Shown: positions 26,901 to 36,512 of the stretch, piece by piece
Layout: every line of letters starts with the position of its first letter
Position numbering within the stretch: the first letter of the stretch is position 1
Origin: Ahaetulla prasina
Lineage: Eukaryota; Chordata; Lepidosauria; Squamata; Colubridae
DNA length: 64,000 nucleotides
Assembly: GCF_028640845.1 (NCBI RefSeq)
Contig: NC_080540.1
Coordinates: 131,592,420 to 131,656,419 of the forward strand
Reading direction: 5' to 3'
Notes under the pieces: model-generated
Seen by the model: the letters and a program-made list of their open reading frames with translations, nothing else
Told to the model about the DNA's origin: nothing
The model's database searches: none
Translations under genes and position numbers: made by a program

Positions 26901-29900
26901 CCCACTTGGTTTACCAACCATCTTCAGTTTCTTTTTCCAAGTTCAGCAACTTCCTTCCAGGCAGCTTCCTAGCCTATTTCACCTTCCTCCCCCTCTTTAT
27001 ATATGTGAAAACTTAAATTTGTTTCACTATCAGCATTTCCCAAATACAGTTTAACAGTTTGAAGTACAGTTCATGTGCTGGGAGACAATTGACAGGATGG
27101 CAAAGAATGCTTGGTTAGTCCATTTTGTTACACTCCTATAAAAACTCTTTTGCAAATTATAAGGAAGTATTCCAGCTTAAGTCTGAAATAGATCAATAAA
27201 TTCTCAAGTGAGCTACCTATCTGGATAGTGCCGGTTTTTGAAATCATTACACACAAGGCACCCAAAAGCACAGTGTACTTGATATTAAGAGTCTGGAAGA
27301 AAGCCAATTCTGGGCAAGAAATTAATATAGTATAAGTAAACACAGAACACTTCCTAAAAGCACAAGATAATGACAGAAAAAAGTCCAACCCTGTAAAATT
27401 AACCGTACCTATCAGAATTGTAGAAAATACAAAAAGGGTGGAAAGAAGGGCAAAATAAAATAAAGTATTACTGTTGCCTTCAACTGCTTTATTAGAAATT
27501 TTATACATAAGGCAGCTCTCTCTATAGAACTCTCATCTTCACTGTCAAAATATTTTTATTTCTTGTACTACAATATATGGTGTATAAAATGAACCAAGAG
27601 CACAATATAACATAATATTTCTGGCGTAAGTTTAAACTATAGCCTTCAAAGACTATAATAATATATAGACATCATGTTCTTTCTGGGAGAAAAAGATCCT
27701 TGTGTTCTCATCAGCATCTGATCAGCAAATGCATCTTTTAAATGCATCTTTTAACTGGATCTTTTAACCTGTAATGCAGTTTGTAATTTAACTTTGTAAA
27801 AGTTTTATTTGGGTCTGGTTTTATTTGGAAAATTTATTTGGAAAATTTACTCTCCTATGGGCTAGGTCCGTGGTGGCTAACCTATGGCACACGTGCCACA
27901 GGTGGCATGCACAGCCATATCAGTGGGCACACCAGCTCAGCTTCGGCGCGCATACGTAGGCCAGCCAGCTGATTTTCGGGCCTTCTGGGCCCACCAGAAG
28001 TTGGGAAACAGGCTGTTTCCTGCCTCCGGAGGGCCTGGGGTGGGAAAGGCCTGTTTTTCTTTCTCACCTGGCTCCAGATCCTCTCTATGCATCTAGGGAG
28101 GGCGAAAACAGCCTTCCCCAGGCCCTCTGGAGGCTCAAAAACGGCCTGTTTCCCAACTTCTGGTTGGACAGGAAGTGACGTTTTTTGCTGTCCCCAGCCT
28201 CCAGAGCCAGGGGGTGGGGAAGGCTGTTTTCAGCCTCCCCAGATGCATAGAGAGGATCTGGAGCCAGGTGAGAAAGAAAAACAGGCCTACCAGGCCATCA
28301 CGTGCCAGGAGTGGGGGGGGAGGGGGTTGCGCATGCATGTGCAGGGCAGGGCACATAGACTTATGGGTGTGGGCACCCGCATGCACAAACCTTCCCCCCC
28401 CCATCCTGGCACGCGATGGCAAAAAGGTTAGCCATCACTGGACTAGGTAATCTAGAAAGTGCTGCAATCACTTCTTGAGACTGATGGAAGTTGGAAAAAA
28501 AGTAAAAGAATTTTGTTTTTGTTTTTGTATATGATAATTTCGGTGAGAGTCATGTATGAACAAAGATGGAAAGCTGTGGCAATAACAACAAGAAATAAAT
28601 AGTTGGTGAAGTTGACAAAACTTGCTATGATAGCCAAACTAATTTGTTTGGTCAGAAAAAATGCAGTATCTATGTTTATTTCTGGAAACCTTTCATCAAC
28701 TTTGTGTAAAAAATGAATTTATGAGTTATGATTTTGATGGTTAGATAGAATACATCAGATTATAGAAAGAACAGAGTCAGGGTGTAATTTTAGGCAAACA
28801 GTAAATTTATAATTGTACTTATAATTGTTATAAAAATTTTGAAAACCCACTTCTCTTGAATTTCCAGAAAATGGTGCTTTTAATTGTGGGATTATTTTTT
28901 TTTCTCCTGCTAACAAACCACCGACTTTGCTGCCAAATCAGTACTCTGGTAGTATCCTCTCCAAGTTTAAGTTATGGGTGTAACTTGGAATAACCCATGA
29001 TGACCCTCAGATGACTATGTACTTGTCTGGGAAGAGAATCCAGTGGATTGTGATTCTTGGTACAAGCAGCAGAGGGTTGAGTCTCCATCTTTTCCTATCA
29101 CTGTTTGTTTTTTTTAACATCATATTTTGATGTTTCCCTTTGTTTTAACCTACATTTTAATTGTTAAATTGAAAACTGATGGAAATTGCAAAATAGGCTT
29201 ATTATATGCAACTAGAAGGCAACTGTTGGGAGATGCTGTGTTTCGATTTGTGGGAAAATTTAGAAATTAAATTTGGAAAGGTCCAAATAATTCAAGGAAA
29301 AGTTTTATTACCAAGAATCAATCAAGGGATAATCCTGGATGGATCAGGGATAATGGCTGCAGTAGGTTTATGATAGATTAGAAGCCATTAGTTCACTTCT
29401 GTGAATTAAATACAATAGCAGGTTATTAACAGTGAGCTTTGAAGTTTAGCTTGTTGTTGTGATTAGCTGTTAACTGTTTTTTAAAATCGATAGTTGGTAG
29501 GTCAAAATGGTTGATTGACAATAGATGTTCATATTTGTATTATTTTTAATGTGATATAGTAATTTAGTAGAGATTTAGAAATTCATAAATTGAGGACTTG
29601 TTTTATAAGAGGGGAAAACTATTATAGTTGAAATATATTTATCAGTATTCAACCAGGGGGACAATCTATATGTATCTTTGTTACTTTGTCTTTTATGCAC
29701 ATTTTTTTGTTTTGTTTTGATTTGTTTCTGTCTTTTTCCTCTCTTTTCTTTTTTGGATTTGGATTTGGAGCCCACTTCCACTACAGCATAATGTAAGAGT
29801 GCGTGTGCACCTAAAGATCCTATTTTTGAATAACATATTTTTGAATAAAAAGCAATTAAAAAGCTTAGTATTGCTATTATTATTTTCAATTTGAAAATAA

Positions 29901-30705
29901 TGACTCATGAAGATGATCTCAATCTATCTCTTGTTGAACATATTATATTTTATCAAATATTGTGCTAATTAGGAGTCTGAATATGTCTAATTTACCTATA
30001 AAATAATTCCTACCAAGCTTATGTTCTTACTGCCTTTTAAATAAAGCTAAGACACCACCATCAACATTAAGCAAAGATATATCCATGGAAAAGCAACATG
30101 AAACAAAATATTCTAATAATATTTATACTATTTTAATAATTAAGGATTTTTACTGCATTTTGTTATTATGTAATATAGTTAGTCAGCAGGAAGCATTCTT
30201 AAAGCTCTTTTAAAAAACTTGTTGCCTTAATTCTGCAGGGAATTGCTGCTTATTTATAAATTTGCTCCTGTACCCTTTGACATCAAAATTTTATTTTAAA
30301 ATGCGCTATACACTAATACTTTCTTTAAATTTGTATTTACATGAAGTGTAGATATAATCATTTACTAGTATTTCCAAATCCTTTTCAAGGTCGATTACAA
30401 TGCAGTTGTGAAATGATCAAAACAATATTCAGTATCAAAACCCAATTTAGAAACAGGCTGTAATATGTTCAATAATTTGGAGAAAATAACAAAACAAGCA
30501 CAAGAACACAATTGCCCTACATAAAATTACAATTTTGCATGCTAATACTGGACTAAACATAAAACATGCATTGTGACTGTACCAATGCTAAGCACTCACA
30601 TAAGGAGAGTAGAGCTCCCCTGTATCAGTGATGCTTCTAGCCATATTGAACAGAATTTAAGGGCTTAAGACAGATATATTGTCAGTCGTTCTTGTTCCAG
30701 TTAAC
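5893..30705 (-). CDS. TMEM104: TMEM104, transmembrane protein 104 (5' part; six coding exons, gene continues beyond the left edge)
   Basis: Six exons with GT-AG borders and compatible phases splice into about 178 codons that match the N-terminal third of vertebrate TMEM104 (about 500 residues in mammals). The protein is a predicted multi-pass membrane protein of the amino-acid transporter-like superfamily; its substrate is not firmly established. Visible are the start [15 protein letters not shown], a first membrane segment ([20 protein letters not shown]), a second ([16 protein letters not shown]), an acidic serine-rich loop ([17 protein letters not shown]), the conserved [13 protein letters not shown] block, and a third membrane segment with [19 protein letters not shown]. 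No frame damage is seen. The remaining exons lie left of position 5893, beyond the L1 insertion. NAT9 is its head-to-head neighbour, matching mammalian synteny. Confidence 0.95.
6465..6690 (-). repeat. Diverged fragment of the CAGGTAGTCCTC TIR element family
   Basis: The stretch starts ACAGATAGTCCTTGAATTCAG and later contains ATCATGTGACTTC and GGCACCTGGCAATTGG, features shared with the intact copies at 14.4, 18.0 and 38.8 kb. The other end is not clear. Confidence 0.45.
9410..10600 (-). pseudogene. Tc1-like transposase gene, decayed
   Basis: On the minus strand this stretch translates, with frameshifts and stops, into a Tc1-family transposase. Near 10340-10200 is the helix-turn-helix part ([20 protein letters not shown], then [15 protein letters not shown]). 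Near 9850-9800 is a [11 protein letters not shown] stretch comparable to the GGGSVMVWGCF block around the second catalytic aspartate. Near 9630-9540 is [20 protein letters not shown], equivalent to the family's block with the third catalytic residue, here with K where family members usually have N or E-type residues. It ends with [15 protein letters not shown] near 9480. Tc1 elements cut and paste into TA sites. The terminal repeats were not resolved. The element is clearly inactive. Confidence 0.87.
12388..12630. mobile_element. Mariner-type MITE (AAAATAAG terminal repeats) with TA target duplication
   Basis: A 243-bp element begins CCCTGTTTCCCCTAAAATAAG and ends with the inverted match CTTATTTTCAGGAAAACATGG. 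It is flanked by TA on both sides (12386-12387 and 12631-12632), as expected for Tc1/mariner transposition. Internally it repeats the AAAATAAG(C/G) word several times. It has no coding capacity. A relative lies at 57402-57500. Confidence 0.8.
12948..13215 (+). repeat. CR1-type LINE 3' end
   Basis: The sequence has the squamate CR1 tail: GAGAAATTTCCTGACAGTTAG, TTGCCTCCAGAAGTTGTGAA, GCTCCAACACTGGAAATTTT, and a final CAAGGTCCCTTCCAACTCTG leading into a short TTATTATGTTATG repeat. Only the end of the reverse-transcriptase frame and the 3' untranslated region remain. Confidence 0.8.
14382..14785. mobile_element. TIR element copy 1 (CAGGTA...TACCTG family)
   Basis: A 404-bp non-coding element starts CAGGTACCCCTCAATTTACAA and ends TCGAGGACTACCTG, so the ends are inverted repeats. 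Shared inner words include AACAACTGCA, TTGCTTAGCAATGGAAATTCT and TCACGTGG. A TA dinucleotide precedes the left end, but the right flank reads CA, so the target duplication is imperfect here. It looks like a nonautonomous DNA transposon repeated at least six times in this window. Confidence 0.7.
14838..15103 (+). repeat. Sauria-type tRNA-derived SINE
   Basis: The head GCCTCTGGTGGCTCAGACTG with a B-box-like GTTCAAGTCCC is tRNA-derived. The body has GGTTGACTCAGCCTTCCATC and AATGAGGACCCAGATTGTTG, and the tail GTGTAAGCCGCCCTGAGAAG leads to an AAATTAAAAA end. This is the classic squamate SINE architecture. The copy is essentially full length. Confidence 0.85.
16502..17023. mobile_element. hAT-type nonautonomous transposon with nested inverted repeats
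   Basis: The element starts CAGTGGTGAAAT and ends ATTTCACCCCTG, an inverted pair. It is flanked by an 8-bp target duplication with one mismatch, GAGCTATC (16494-16501) and GAACTATC (17024-17031), the hallmark of hAT insertion. Inside, the palindromic word AAAATGCTTTTAAAAG(C/T) and its complement recur about six times, creating several potential hairpins. There is no transposase frame. A shorter relative is at 47068-47295. Confidence 0.83.
17370..17450 (-). CDS. TMEM104: TMEM104 exon encoding [13 protein letters not shown]
   Basis: An 81-bp exon with an AATTTCAG acceptor and a GTAACC donor. It continues the frame as [20 protein letters not shown] and SMFFNK, a strongly conserved block of the family. 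An L2 LINE tail begins only about 40 bp upstream of the acceptor. Confidence 0.94.
17485..17965 (-). repeat. L2-type LINE 3' end with C-terminal reverse-transcriptase protein remnant
   Basis: A minus-strand open frame at 17963-17670 (97 codons) reads [20 protein letters not shown] early and [20 protein letters not shown] later, the usual C-terminus of L2/CR1-group ORF2. Its 3' untranslated region carries CCGCCCTGAGTCCTTCGGGAGATAGGGCGG and ends in an (AAATA)n tail at about 17485-17510. The open frame is uninterrupted, so this 5'-truncated copy is fairly young. It sits beside a TMEM104 acceptor site. Confidence 0.85.
18012..18421. mobile_element. TIR element copy 2
   Basis: The copy starts CAGGTAGTCCTCCATTTACAA and ends TCGAGGACTACCTG. 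It shares most inner blocks with the copy at 14382, including CCAGCCAGCTTCCAACAAGCA and TTGCTTAGCAATGGAAATTCT. Non-coding. Confidence 0.75.
18422..20430. other. TMEM104 intron, nothing recognised
   Basis: AT-rich intronic sequence. A short (CA)n run lies near 19073-19087. No coding or repeat family was recognised. Confidence 0.6.
20440..20840 (+). other. Unassigned coding-like segment in a TMEM104 intron
   Basis: Between about 20440 and 20770 the plus strand reads like eroded protein-coding sequence. One frame gives [20 protein letters not shown] early. Another (20549-20842) gives [20 protein letters not shown] and [21 protein letters not shown] change of frame and stops separate them. I do not recognise the family. 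It could be a processed pseudogene fragment, an old transposon remnant, or chance. It is followed by an AT-rich run rather than a clean poly(A). Confidence 0.3.
21023..21125 (-). CDS. TMEM104: TMEM104 exon encoding the acidic loop
   Basis: A 103-bp exon between a TTTTAG acceptor and a GTAAGT donor. It encodes an acidic serine-rich stretch ([17 protein letters not shown]) followed by [12 protein letters not shown], the hydrophilic loop after the second membrane segment. It ends in phase 1. Confidence 0.95.
21470..21551 (-). CDS. TMEM104: TMEM104 exon encoding [16 protein letters not shown]
   Basis: An 82-bp exon completes the split serine codon and gives 27 codons including [20 protein letters not shown], ending at HK before a GTTTGT donor. 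It matches the TMEM104 family block closely. Confidence 0.95.
22036..22205 (-). repeat. tRNA-derived SINE-like repeat
   Basis: Contains TTGGCACGGTTTTTCAGAAG, GTGGTTTGCCACTGCC, and AAAGTCACCCAGCTGG, a common sauropsid interspersed repeat. Plus-strand relatives are at 49618-49880 and 63459-63652. The tRNA-like end is on the right. The rest of this intron (22206-23850) shows nothing recognisable. Confidence 0.6.
23862..24780. mobile_element. hAT-like nonautonomous element split by a solo LTR (right end uncertain)
   Basis: The left end CAGGGTATCAAACTCAAGGCC with GGGCCAGATCAGGCCC resembles hAT-type elements that begin CAGGGGT. It continues after the inserted LTR with TCTGGCCCATGGAGCTGCCC and further GC-rich sequence. 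The right terminus was not found, so the 24780 limit is a guess based on where GC-rich sequence stops. Confidence 0.45.
23915..24421 (-). mobile_element. Solo LTR of an endogenous retrovirus-like element
   Basis: The 507-bp unit starts TGTTGGAAG and ends CCTACA on the plus strand, giving TG...CA ends, and is flanked by a perfect 4-bp duplication ATCT (23911-23914 and 24422-24425). On the minus strand it has LTR-like order: AGCCAATCAGGG (CCAAT box), GCATAAAGCC (TATA-like), then CATTAAACC (polyadenylation-like), then an end in CCAACA. No internal genes remain, as expected after recombination between two LTRs. It interrupts a hAT-like element. Family not assigned. Confidence 0.72.
25095..25235 (-). 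repeat. SINE fragment with (GGTAAA)n tail
   Basis: Starts with GGTAAAGGTAAAGGTAAAGG and continues GTGCTAGTCATTGCCAACTC, TAGGGGGCGATGCTCATCTC, AAAGCCGAAGAGCCAGCGCT. The same family in opposite orientation is at 40446-40682. Its tRNA-like head is missing here. Confidence 0.65.
25250..25488 (-). repeat. Sauria-type SINE, minus orientation
   Basis: Reverse complement of the SINE body: AATCTGAGTCCTCCTTTCCA, GAAGGCTGAGTCAACC, then a B-box complement GGATCGAACTCC and an A-box complement near TGTGCCACCAGGGCTC. It is followed directly by a plus-strand copy. Confidence 0.75.
25500..25695 (+). repeat. Sauria-type SINE, plus orientation
   Basis: Contains a B-box-like GATCGAATCTC, then GAGTCAGCCTTCCATCCTTT, AAATGAGGACCCAAATTGTT and GGGCTGTAAAGCACTATAAA, ending in a GTTATTGCTATTGCTATTT tail. 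With the preceding minus-strand copy it forms an inverted SINE pair. Confidence 0.75.
26104..26225 (-). CDS. TMEM104: TMEM104 exon encoding the first two membrane segments
   Basis: A 122-bp exon with a CAG acceptor next to 26225 and a GTAAGG donor below 26104. It encodes [20 protein letters not shown] and onward to FLGFM, ending in phase 2 (AG of a serine codon). Confidence 0.95.
26226..27859. other. TMEM104 intron, nothing recognised
   Basis: AT-rich intronic sequence with no repeat family or exon that I can name. A 126-codon minus-strand open frame (27128-27508) is rejected as chance. Confidence 0.55.
27868..28440. mobile_element. hAT-type nonautonomous transposon with 8-bp target duplication
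   Basis: The left end CCGTGGTGGCTAACCTATGG and the right end, read in reverse, CAGTGATGGCTAACCTTTTT are inverted matches. Flanks are GGCTAGGT (27860-27867) and GACTAGGT (28441-28448), an 8-bp duplication with one difference. The GC-rich interior contains repeated CTGGAGCCAGGTGAGAAAGA blocks in opposite orientations. Non-coding; several GC-rich open frames in it are not genes. Confidence 0.85.
28449..30599. other. TMEM104 intron, nothing recognised
   Basis: AT-rich intronic sequence without an identifiable repeat or exon. Confidence 0.55.
30600..30705 (-). CDS. TMEM104: TMEM104 exon with start codon
   Basis: The acceptor TTTTTCAG abuts 30705 and the donor GTGAGT lies at 30599-30594. The ATG is at 30644-30642 and is followed by 14 more codons ending ELYSPY, phase 0. 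The 61 bases before the ATG are 5' untranslated sequence. An upstream noncoding exon is expected near the CpG-rich region at about 34.5-34.9 kb, but I could not place it. Confidence 0.93.
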
Positions 30706-32255
30706 CTGAAAAACACAAAAGAGTTAAATTTTTTACACACTTACTTATAATTATTAAGAATTGAACCTACCGCATAACAAATTTTACTGAGATAAAGCTA
30801 GTATCACAGAGTTAACTATCATGACTTTAACCAATTTTTAAAAAATCACCTGTTTTCATGCCATTGCTTTATTAAACAACTCTAAGATTTTCTCTGCTTG
30901 AAATTAGATTGCAGTACATAAAAGGTATTCTTCCCCTTAATTGTCCGTTCCTAACTGGATCTGCATCCTAGGGCAACACTTACATTATTTCAAGGAAAAG
31001 CTAATTATGAGATCCTACTAATATATGAAATTACTTCATAATAGAAAATTAAAGTAAAGTAAGTAAAGAGAATACAGTATATCAGTTGTAAATAAAGTCA
31101 GTCAATCAAACAGGAAGCTGCAAGAAACCTGTTGGACATAACATTTTCTACAGAAGAAAGTATATTTACTGGATTTATAGTCCATTTTTCTGTTAACCAA
31201 GAAAGCACAAATATGACTTTAAAATATCCAGAGATACCTCCTTAATTTGACAGTTGCAAGATTCAACAGTATTCTAAGTATTTCTGACCAAAGACCTAAA
31301 AGATTTCATATAATAAATCCCAAAGACCTTAATGCAACATACTGTCTCTCTTGTCAGAAATCCTTTTTTTTTTTTGCCTCAAATGCACAATGTTTAAAAA
31401 CTTTCAAAACTTCTCAGAAATCAGACATAAAGTTAATCTTTTTTTGTTAATAGAGCATCCTGCCAAATAGGCACAGTTTATATGTGATACAATCAGATTT
31501 TCTTTTTAAAATGTATTATTTATTCCCAGTTTTACATATTTCATAATGAAAATCTCTTTTGCCAATATTTTCATTTTGAAGTGTAGCCTAAGAAATATTT
31601 AATCGTTCCAAATCTGAAATCCATTATAAACAGTTTCCAACTTGTTTAACATTGTTAAAGGTACTAAAATCCCATTACCATACTCATTCTAATTATTGAT
31701 CTTTCATCATTATTAAAACAAGTTTATCAATGATAGTGAGATTGCAATAATCGCCACTATAATTATAACTACTGTAAGGATAAATGAGAACTTTTATTTC
31801 TCATAAAGAGCAGGATTGATATATAAGAGGAAAGTTGGCCAATGGTAGCACTGGTCATCTAACTCTGCTTTTATCCCATTTTCTATCTTTGCAATGATGT
31901 TAATGCTAAAGTATTGTTATATATTTCTTTAAGCTTTAATAATAAACAGGGATTACATTCCACCTTTATTCAATCGTGTTATTTTAGTGTTACATGTTAT
32001 TTTAGCTCTTGGAAAAAATGTATTGGCTCTCCGATACCCTTTCTATTTAGTTCTATCATGAACTAAGTAAGTAAGGCTATCATTTTGGATTAGAAAAGGT
32101 AGGTTTAGAGACAGAATGGCATTAGGAGTCTGTGTTCAAGTTCAGATTCGGTGTATACACAAGTACAATAAAATAGATTCCCTGACCATCTTATTCTAAA
32201 CACACTGATGTTCTTAATGTAGTCTCACTGCATGGAGAACAATTACATTTCTTGT
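30706..32255. other. TMEM104 first intron, nothing recognised
   Basis: AT-rich sequence between the start-codon exon and the microsatellite block at 32258. No feature recognised. Confidence 0.55.
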
Positions 32256-32527
<272 letters not shown>

Positions 32528-32860
32528 TATTAGTAGAACGCTGTGCTGTTCGTTCTTTCATTGTTTCTTAGGGTTGAGGACAACCCCAAGGTGTAACAGC
32601 TTGAAAGGGAGCTTTTGTCAGTCTGGAAATAAATCAGGAAGAGTGAATGAAGACTTAGGCTATTAAGAAGTAATGCCTTCCTTGAGCTCTCCGCCTAAGG
32701 ACTTTTTTATGCACTACTCAGCAGCAAGCAAATCCCTCATACAGGTTTAAAATGCTACCCTTTAAAGCTAATGGGAAGAGAGGGCAGTATTTATAACTGC
32801 TCTGGGAAAAGTAACTCTTGAGAGAATGCCTGCTAGCAGATTCTTATTGCATCAATTGTT

Positions 32861-32948
32861 CCATCAGGAAACTAGGCACACAAAATCCTGCCTGGAACAG
32901 AGGCTGGACTAGACCTCTGAGCTTCCTTCTATCACTTATGATTCTATG
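32861..32948 (+). repeat. CR1-type LINE tail fragment
   Basis: A short segment with GAGGCTGGACTAGACCTCTG followed by TCCTTCTATCACTTATGATT and CTATG, matching the end of sauropsid CR1 elements. Confidence 0.55.
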
Positions 32949-33527
32949 TAAAACCGTTGACATATGCTACTGGTTTATTATGATGCAATTTGGTATGGGA
33001 GAATGGGTTTTGTGTGACATAGGCTAGCCTCAGGATGCTTTTATTTTTCATTTGGCCAAGTCCATATTGTTTTGCTAGAATAATACGAAGTGTTTTGCCA
33101 TCATATTCTTCCAAATTACTTATACGACTTTGCAATCTAATCTATTTTCCCATACAAGTATTAAACCAAACTCATACAATTATTAGGCAAAAAGCTTTCT
33201 TTTAATCTAGAAATCTTGGTGGAAATGGGAATGGCCTACGACTGCTAGAGATATCTTTCAACAAGCAGAATCTTACTCTTCATATACCCTACTCATATAC
33301 ACACTGACTCCAATTTAAATACAAGGTTGTTCATGATAAAACTCTCTTCTTTTTGTGTACTTCATTTTTCAAAAATCCTCCTCAAATTGCAGGTATTTTT
33401 CTTCTATCAACAAAAATATTAAATGAAGAATGTTCACCTGACTCCCATGTGAAACTACATACTTTCAATTAAGCACAACTTTGTCTTTTTTGCTTCAACA
33501 ACACACATACACAATGAATAAAAAATA

Positions 33528-33895
33528 CAAGGTAGTAGACTTACAACCACAACTGAGCCCAAAATTTCATTTCCTAAGTGAGACAGTTCTTAAGTGAATT
33601 TTGCCCCCTTTTATGATCTTTTTTGCTATAGTTGTTAAGTAATCCTTTGCAGTAGTTCTGCAAAGTTCTGCAGTAGAATCTGGCTTTCCCATTGACTTTG
33701 CGTGTCAGAAGATTGCAAAAGCTGATCACATGACTCCTGGATACTGTGACTGTCATAAATATGAGTCAGTTGGCAAGCATCTCAATTTTGATCATGTGAC
33801 CATGGGAATGTTGCAACTATCATAAAGTGTGAAAAACTGTATTAAATCATTTTGGTCAGTCACTAAATGAAGTGTTGTAAATCAAGGATTACCTG
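33528..33895. mobile_element. TIR element copy 3
   Basis: Begins CAAGGTAGTAGACTTACAACC and ends AAATCAAGGATTACCTG with TA following. It contains TTAAGTGAATTTTG, CCCATTGACTTTGCGTGTCAG and GATCACATGAC, shared with the copies at 38836 and 58772. Confidence 0.7.
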
Positions 33896-34205
33896 TAGGG
33901 TACACATAAACTATCAGCTCCTGTTTTAAACACATTACCCCTTGATCATATGGAATAAAATTGGACAATCTTTCTATAACACTAACGTAGAGCCAATTCA
34001 TAAATCAGTAATGAATGTATCTTGAATCCAGGACTAACTACAGGGGGGGACTCCAATGTTTGTGTTTGTGTGTGTGTATAATTTTCTCTTTAAAAAAATC
34101 TAACTTTAGGAATACAGTTCAGATTACAGAATATGGATTTGGGAAAGGCAATACGGCATAAAGATGCGACTAACCAGTACCTTAGTCCCTCTGCTTACTC
34201 TTTGC

Positions 34206-34250
34206 TTATTATACAGTATTGCACAGTTTATTATATACAGTATTGCACAC
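34206..34250 (+). repeat. Short tandem duplication of about 22 bp
   Basis: Two copies of an ATTATA(TA)CAGTATTGCACA(G/C)TTT unit stand side by side just outside the CpG-rich promoter region. Confidence 0.7.
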
Positions 34251-35110
34251 TTTTTTCTAGATTACATCCTTCGGCGTACTTGGCGATCGAGTACGCCGAG
34301 GCGGACCTTTTCACCAACTGTAATCAGAGACCCGCCCGTGCACACTCGTGTCAGCCCCTGAAACGATGCTGACGACCGTCCTAAGACGAAGTCACCCCTT
34401 CGTTTTAGCAATACCACGGAAACGCCCAACGCTGATTTCGGGGTACTTTAGGCATCATCCCACAAGGGCTCTTTCGAAAAGCATTTCGGGGTTGCAGTCC
34501 CTGCTGTTAGGAAGCCAAACGAAAGCTCTGCCGGAGCTGCTTCGGGCATGCCACGTCCCTTAAAACTCGCCCAGCCGCGGCTTCCTCTTCCCATTCTGCC
34601 TCCCAGGGCTGCTGCTTCGCCCTGCCGCTTCCCGCCGTCCCCCAAGCCACCACGAAACGTCCTTTCTTATCTCTCTCTCTCAAAAAAAAAAGCTTTTACC
34701 AGTAACAACCACAAGCCCTGCGAAACCCCAAGGCAGAGGCTTCACCCGCAACTCCAAGCCGGCTCCCCTCATGCTGCGCCCGGGAAAGCGAAGCCACGGA
34801 CAGCGCATGCGCCACTCCGGCCAAAAGAGGCCCGCTTCAACCACCCTGGAAAGCAACAACAGCGACGGTACAGCTGTCCGAGCCGCTTCCTACGTCAATC
34901 GAGGAGGAGATTCGCGAGACGGATTGAGGCCCCACGGCTACCGTAGCGTTCAATTTTAAGGTAGGAGGGCCTTACGACTGCGCAAGCGTGGAGCTCGAGG
35001 AATTATGAGTTCGTGGGGGACGCGCGCTTGTCGCCTGTTGCTTTTAAATCTGGCGGCAGTTGGTGCTGGCGTGGGCGACGGAGCGGGTGGGCTTTATATC
35101 CTTTCGTGAG
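34250..35110. promoter_or_regulatory. CpG-rich shared promoter region of TMEM104 and NAT9
   Basis: This is the only stretch outside repeats with dense CpG and high GC, and it lies between the two divergent genes. It includes a CpG-bearing inverted motif GGCGTACTTGGCGATCGAGTACGCC (about 34273-34297) and many GCGC/CGCC words up to about 35095. Divergent gene pairs commonly share such an island as a bidirectional, TATA-less promoter. Transcription start sites cannot be fixed from sequence. A possible first-exon donor for NAT9 is CTTTC|GTGAGT at 35105. Open frames inside it (for example 34548-34946) are GC-driven shadows. Confidence 0.72.
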
Positions 35111-35294
35111 TTTTGTGGGCTTTTTGCTGTCTTTCCTTCAGCAACGTAGATATTAAAAGCCTAGCTCGAAGCACGCTTAGGGAGGGAACGGTCGTCGGAA
35201 CTCAGTGGGGCGATTTTTTTCTCTAAATAATCAGAGGTACGGTCGTCAGCACGCAAGTCTCACATGCAGTTGGCTAGTTTATGACTTAGATCAG

Positions 35295-35428
35295 GGGTGT
35301 CCAACCTTGGCAACTTTAAGCCTGGAGGACTTCAACTCTCAGAATTCCCCAGCCAGCTTTGCTGGCTGAGGAACTCTGGGAGTTGAAATCCACAAGTTCT
35401 TAAAGTTGCCAAGGTTGGAGAGCCCGAT
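35295..35428. mobile_element. Palindromic hAT-type MITE
   Basis: Begins CAGGGGTGTCCAACCTTGGCA and ends GCCAAGGTTGGAGAGCCC. Almost the whole element is an inverted repeat around CAGCCAGCTTTGCTGGCTGAGG. Flanks ACTTAGAT and ATTTGGAT agree at 6 of 8 positions. Close relatives are at 61001 and 62098; a diverged one is at 56800-56925. Confidence 0.78.
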
Positions 35429-35440
35429 TTGGATGATTTA

Positions 35441-35715
35441 TTGATTGATTATGTGCCATCAAGTCAGCGTATAATTCTCTGAGGTGCAAATGACAAGGGT
35501 CAAGTTACCCTACTTCAGACACATGTAAATACCCAGAACTTTGGGAAAAAGCTCTAATGTTGGGAAAGGTGGAAAAAAGAAGAGAGTGGACCAGCATTAC
35601 GGTGGCAATGAGGCACCCATTGGGAAACTTCAACGAACCAGTGAGGGATCATGGAGAAAATTATGTGGTCACTAGGAGTCAAAAATGATTTGGTGGCACA
35701 TAATCATTTGTGCCT
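35441..35715 (+). repeat. RTE/BovB-type LINE 3' end
   Basis: The end TATGTGGTCACTAGGAGTCAA, followed by ATGATTTGGTGGCACATAAT, parallels the GGTCGCTAAGAGTCGACACGA-type terminus of RTE/BovB elements. Upstream lie CAATGAGGCACCCATTGG and CAGTGAGGGATCATGGAGA. It lies in the first NAT9 intron. Confidence 0.62.
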
Positions 35716-36512
35716 CGAGTGAAAAGTCTGGTTTGATTTGTTCGATGATCCATTGATTTGTTTACTTGGCTGCCCATAGAATGTTGTCCAACACAAATGG
35801 CTCAAAAGCTTCAATACTCTTCTTATATTGCTTCTTCAACTTTCAAAATCAGAAACTGGAGGAGCTTATTTAACCAGCAGCTACAAAGGGCTATACAAAC
35901 CTAAGCTTAGAGTTAGCTTGATCTTTTTTTCTTTCTGACCTATTTTTTTTCTACATCTAAAACCCTTCATAGTGGGTTTTAATGAACCCTTACTTCCAGT
36001 TGTTCTCCACATTACCTTCATACGCTTCCCATTCCTGATTTAACTTGTGACTCATCAGTGCTATGTAAGCATTGGCATTTTCCATCCTAAAAAATACCAG
36101 TAATCTATACTATTGTCCCTCTCATTCAGTCAACATGCTGTCTGTCAGAATGTAGATATTTGTTGTGTAAGGAAAAAGTGTGATGGCTTTAAAAAAACAA
36201 ACTTTGTTATATCTATATCTTTTGACATCCCATAAAGGGTTCAAAAAGGATTATCTTTGCTTATCAGAGGGCTTTAAAACAGCCTGACCTGTTTATCAAA
36301 CACTAGTGCATGTGTGGTTGGGAAAGAAGAAAATGAGTTTAGTCTTTATCAGCTTGCTTTTTAGCTTTCTGAGTTAAGTAGGGGCAAAAAATCCCTAAAT
36401 AGGAAAAAGCAATATAAAAAAAGGATGGAAATATGTGGCACTTCAAAGATTTTTGGGCCAGAAAATTCCATATCCATGATCAATATCCGGTGATATATTC
36501 ATTCTTTTATAG

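Noticed and set aside
27128..27508. A 126-codon minus-strand open frame with many hydrophobic residues
   Set aside because: AT-rich intronic sequence gives hydrophobic frames by chance; no motif, no splice context, no similarity I recognise.
27882..28450. Several frames of 60-114 codons on both strands
   Set aside because: They lie inside the GC-rich hAT element at 27868-28440, which has inverted ends and a target duplication.
34548..34959. Arginine/proline-rich frames of 132 and 62 codons
   Set aside because: They lie in the CpG-rich promoter region where stop codons are rare; no family pattern and overlapping in two frames.
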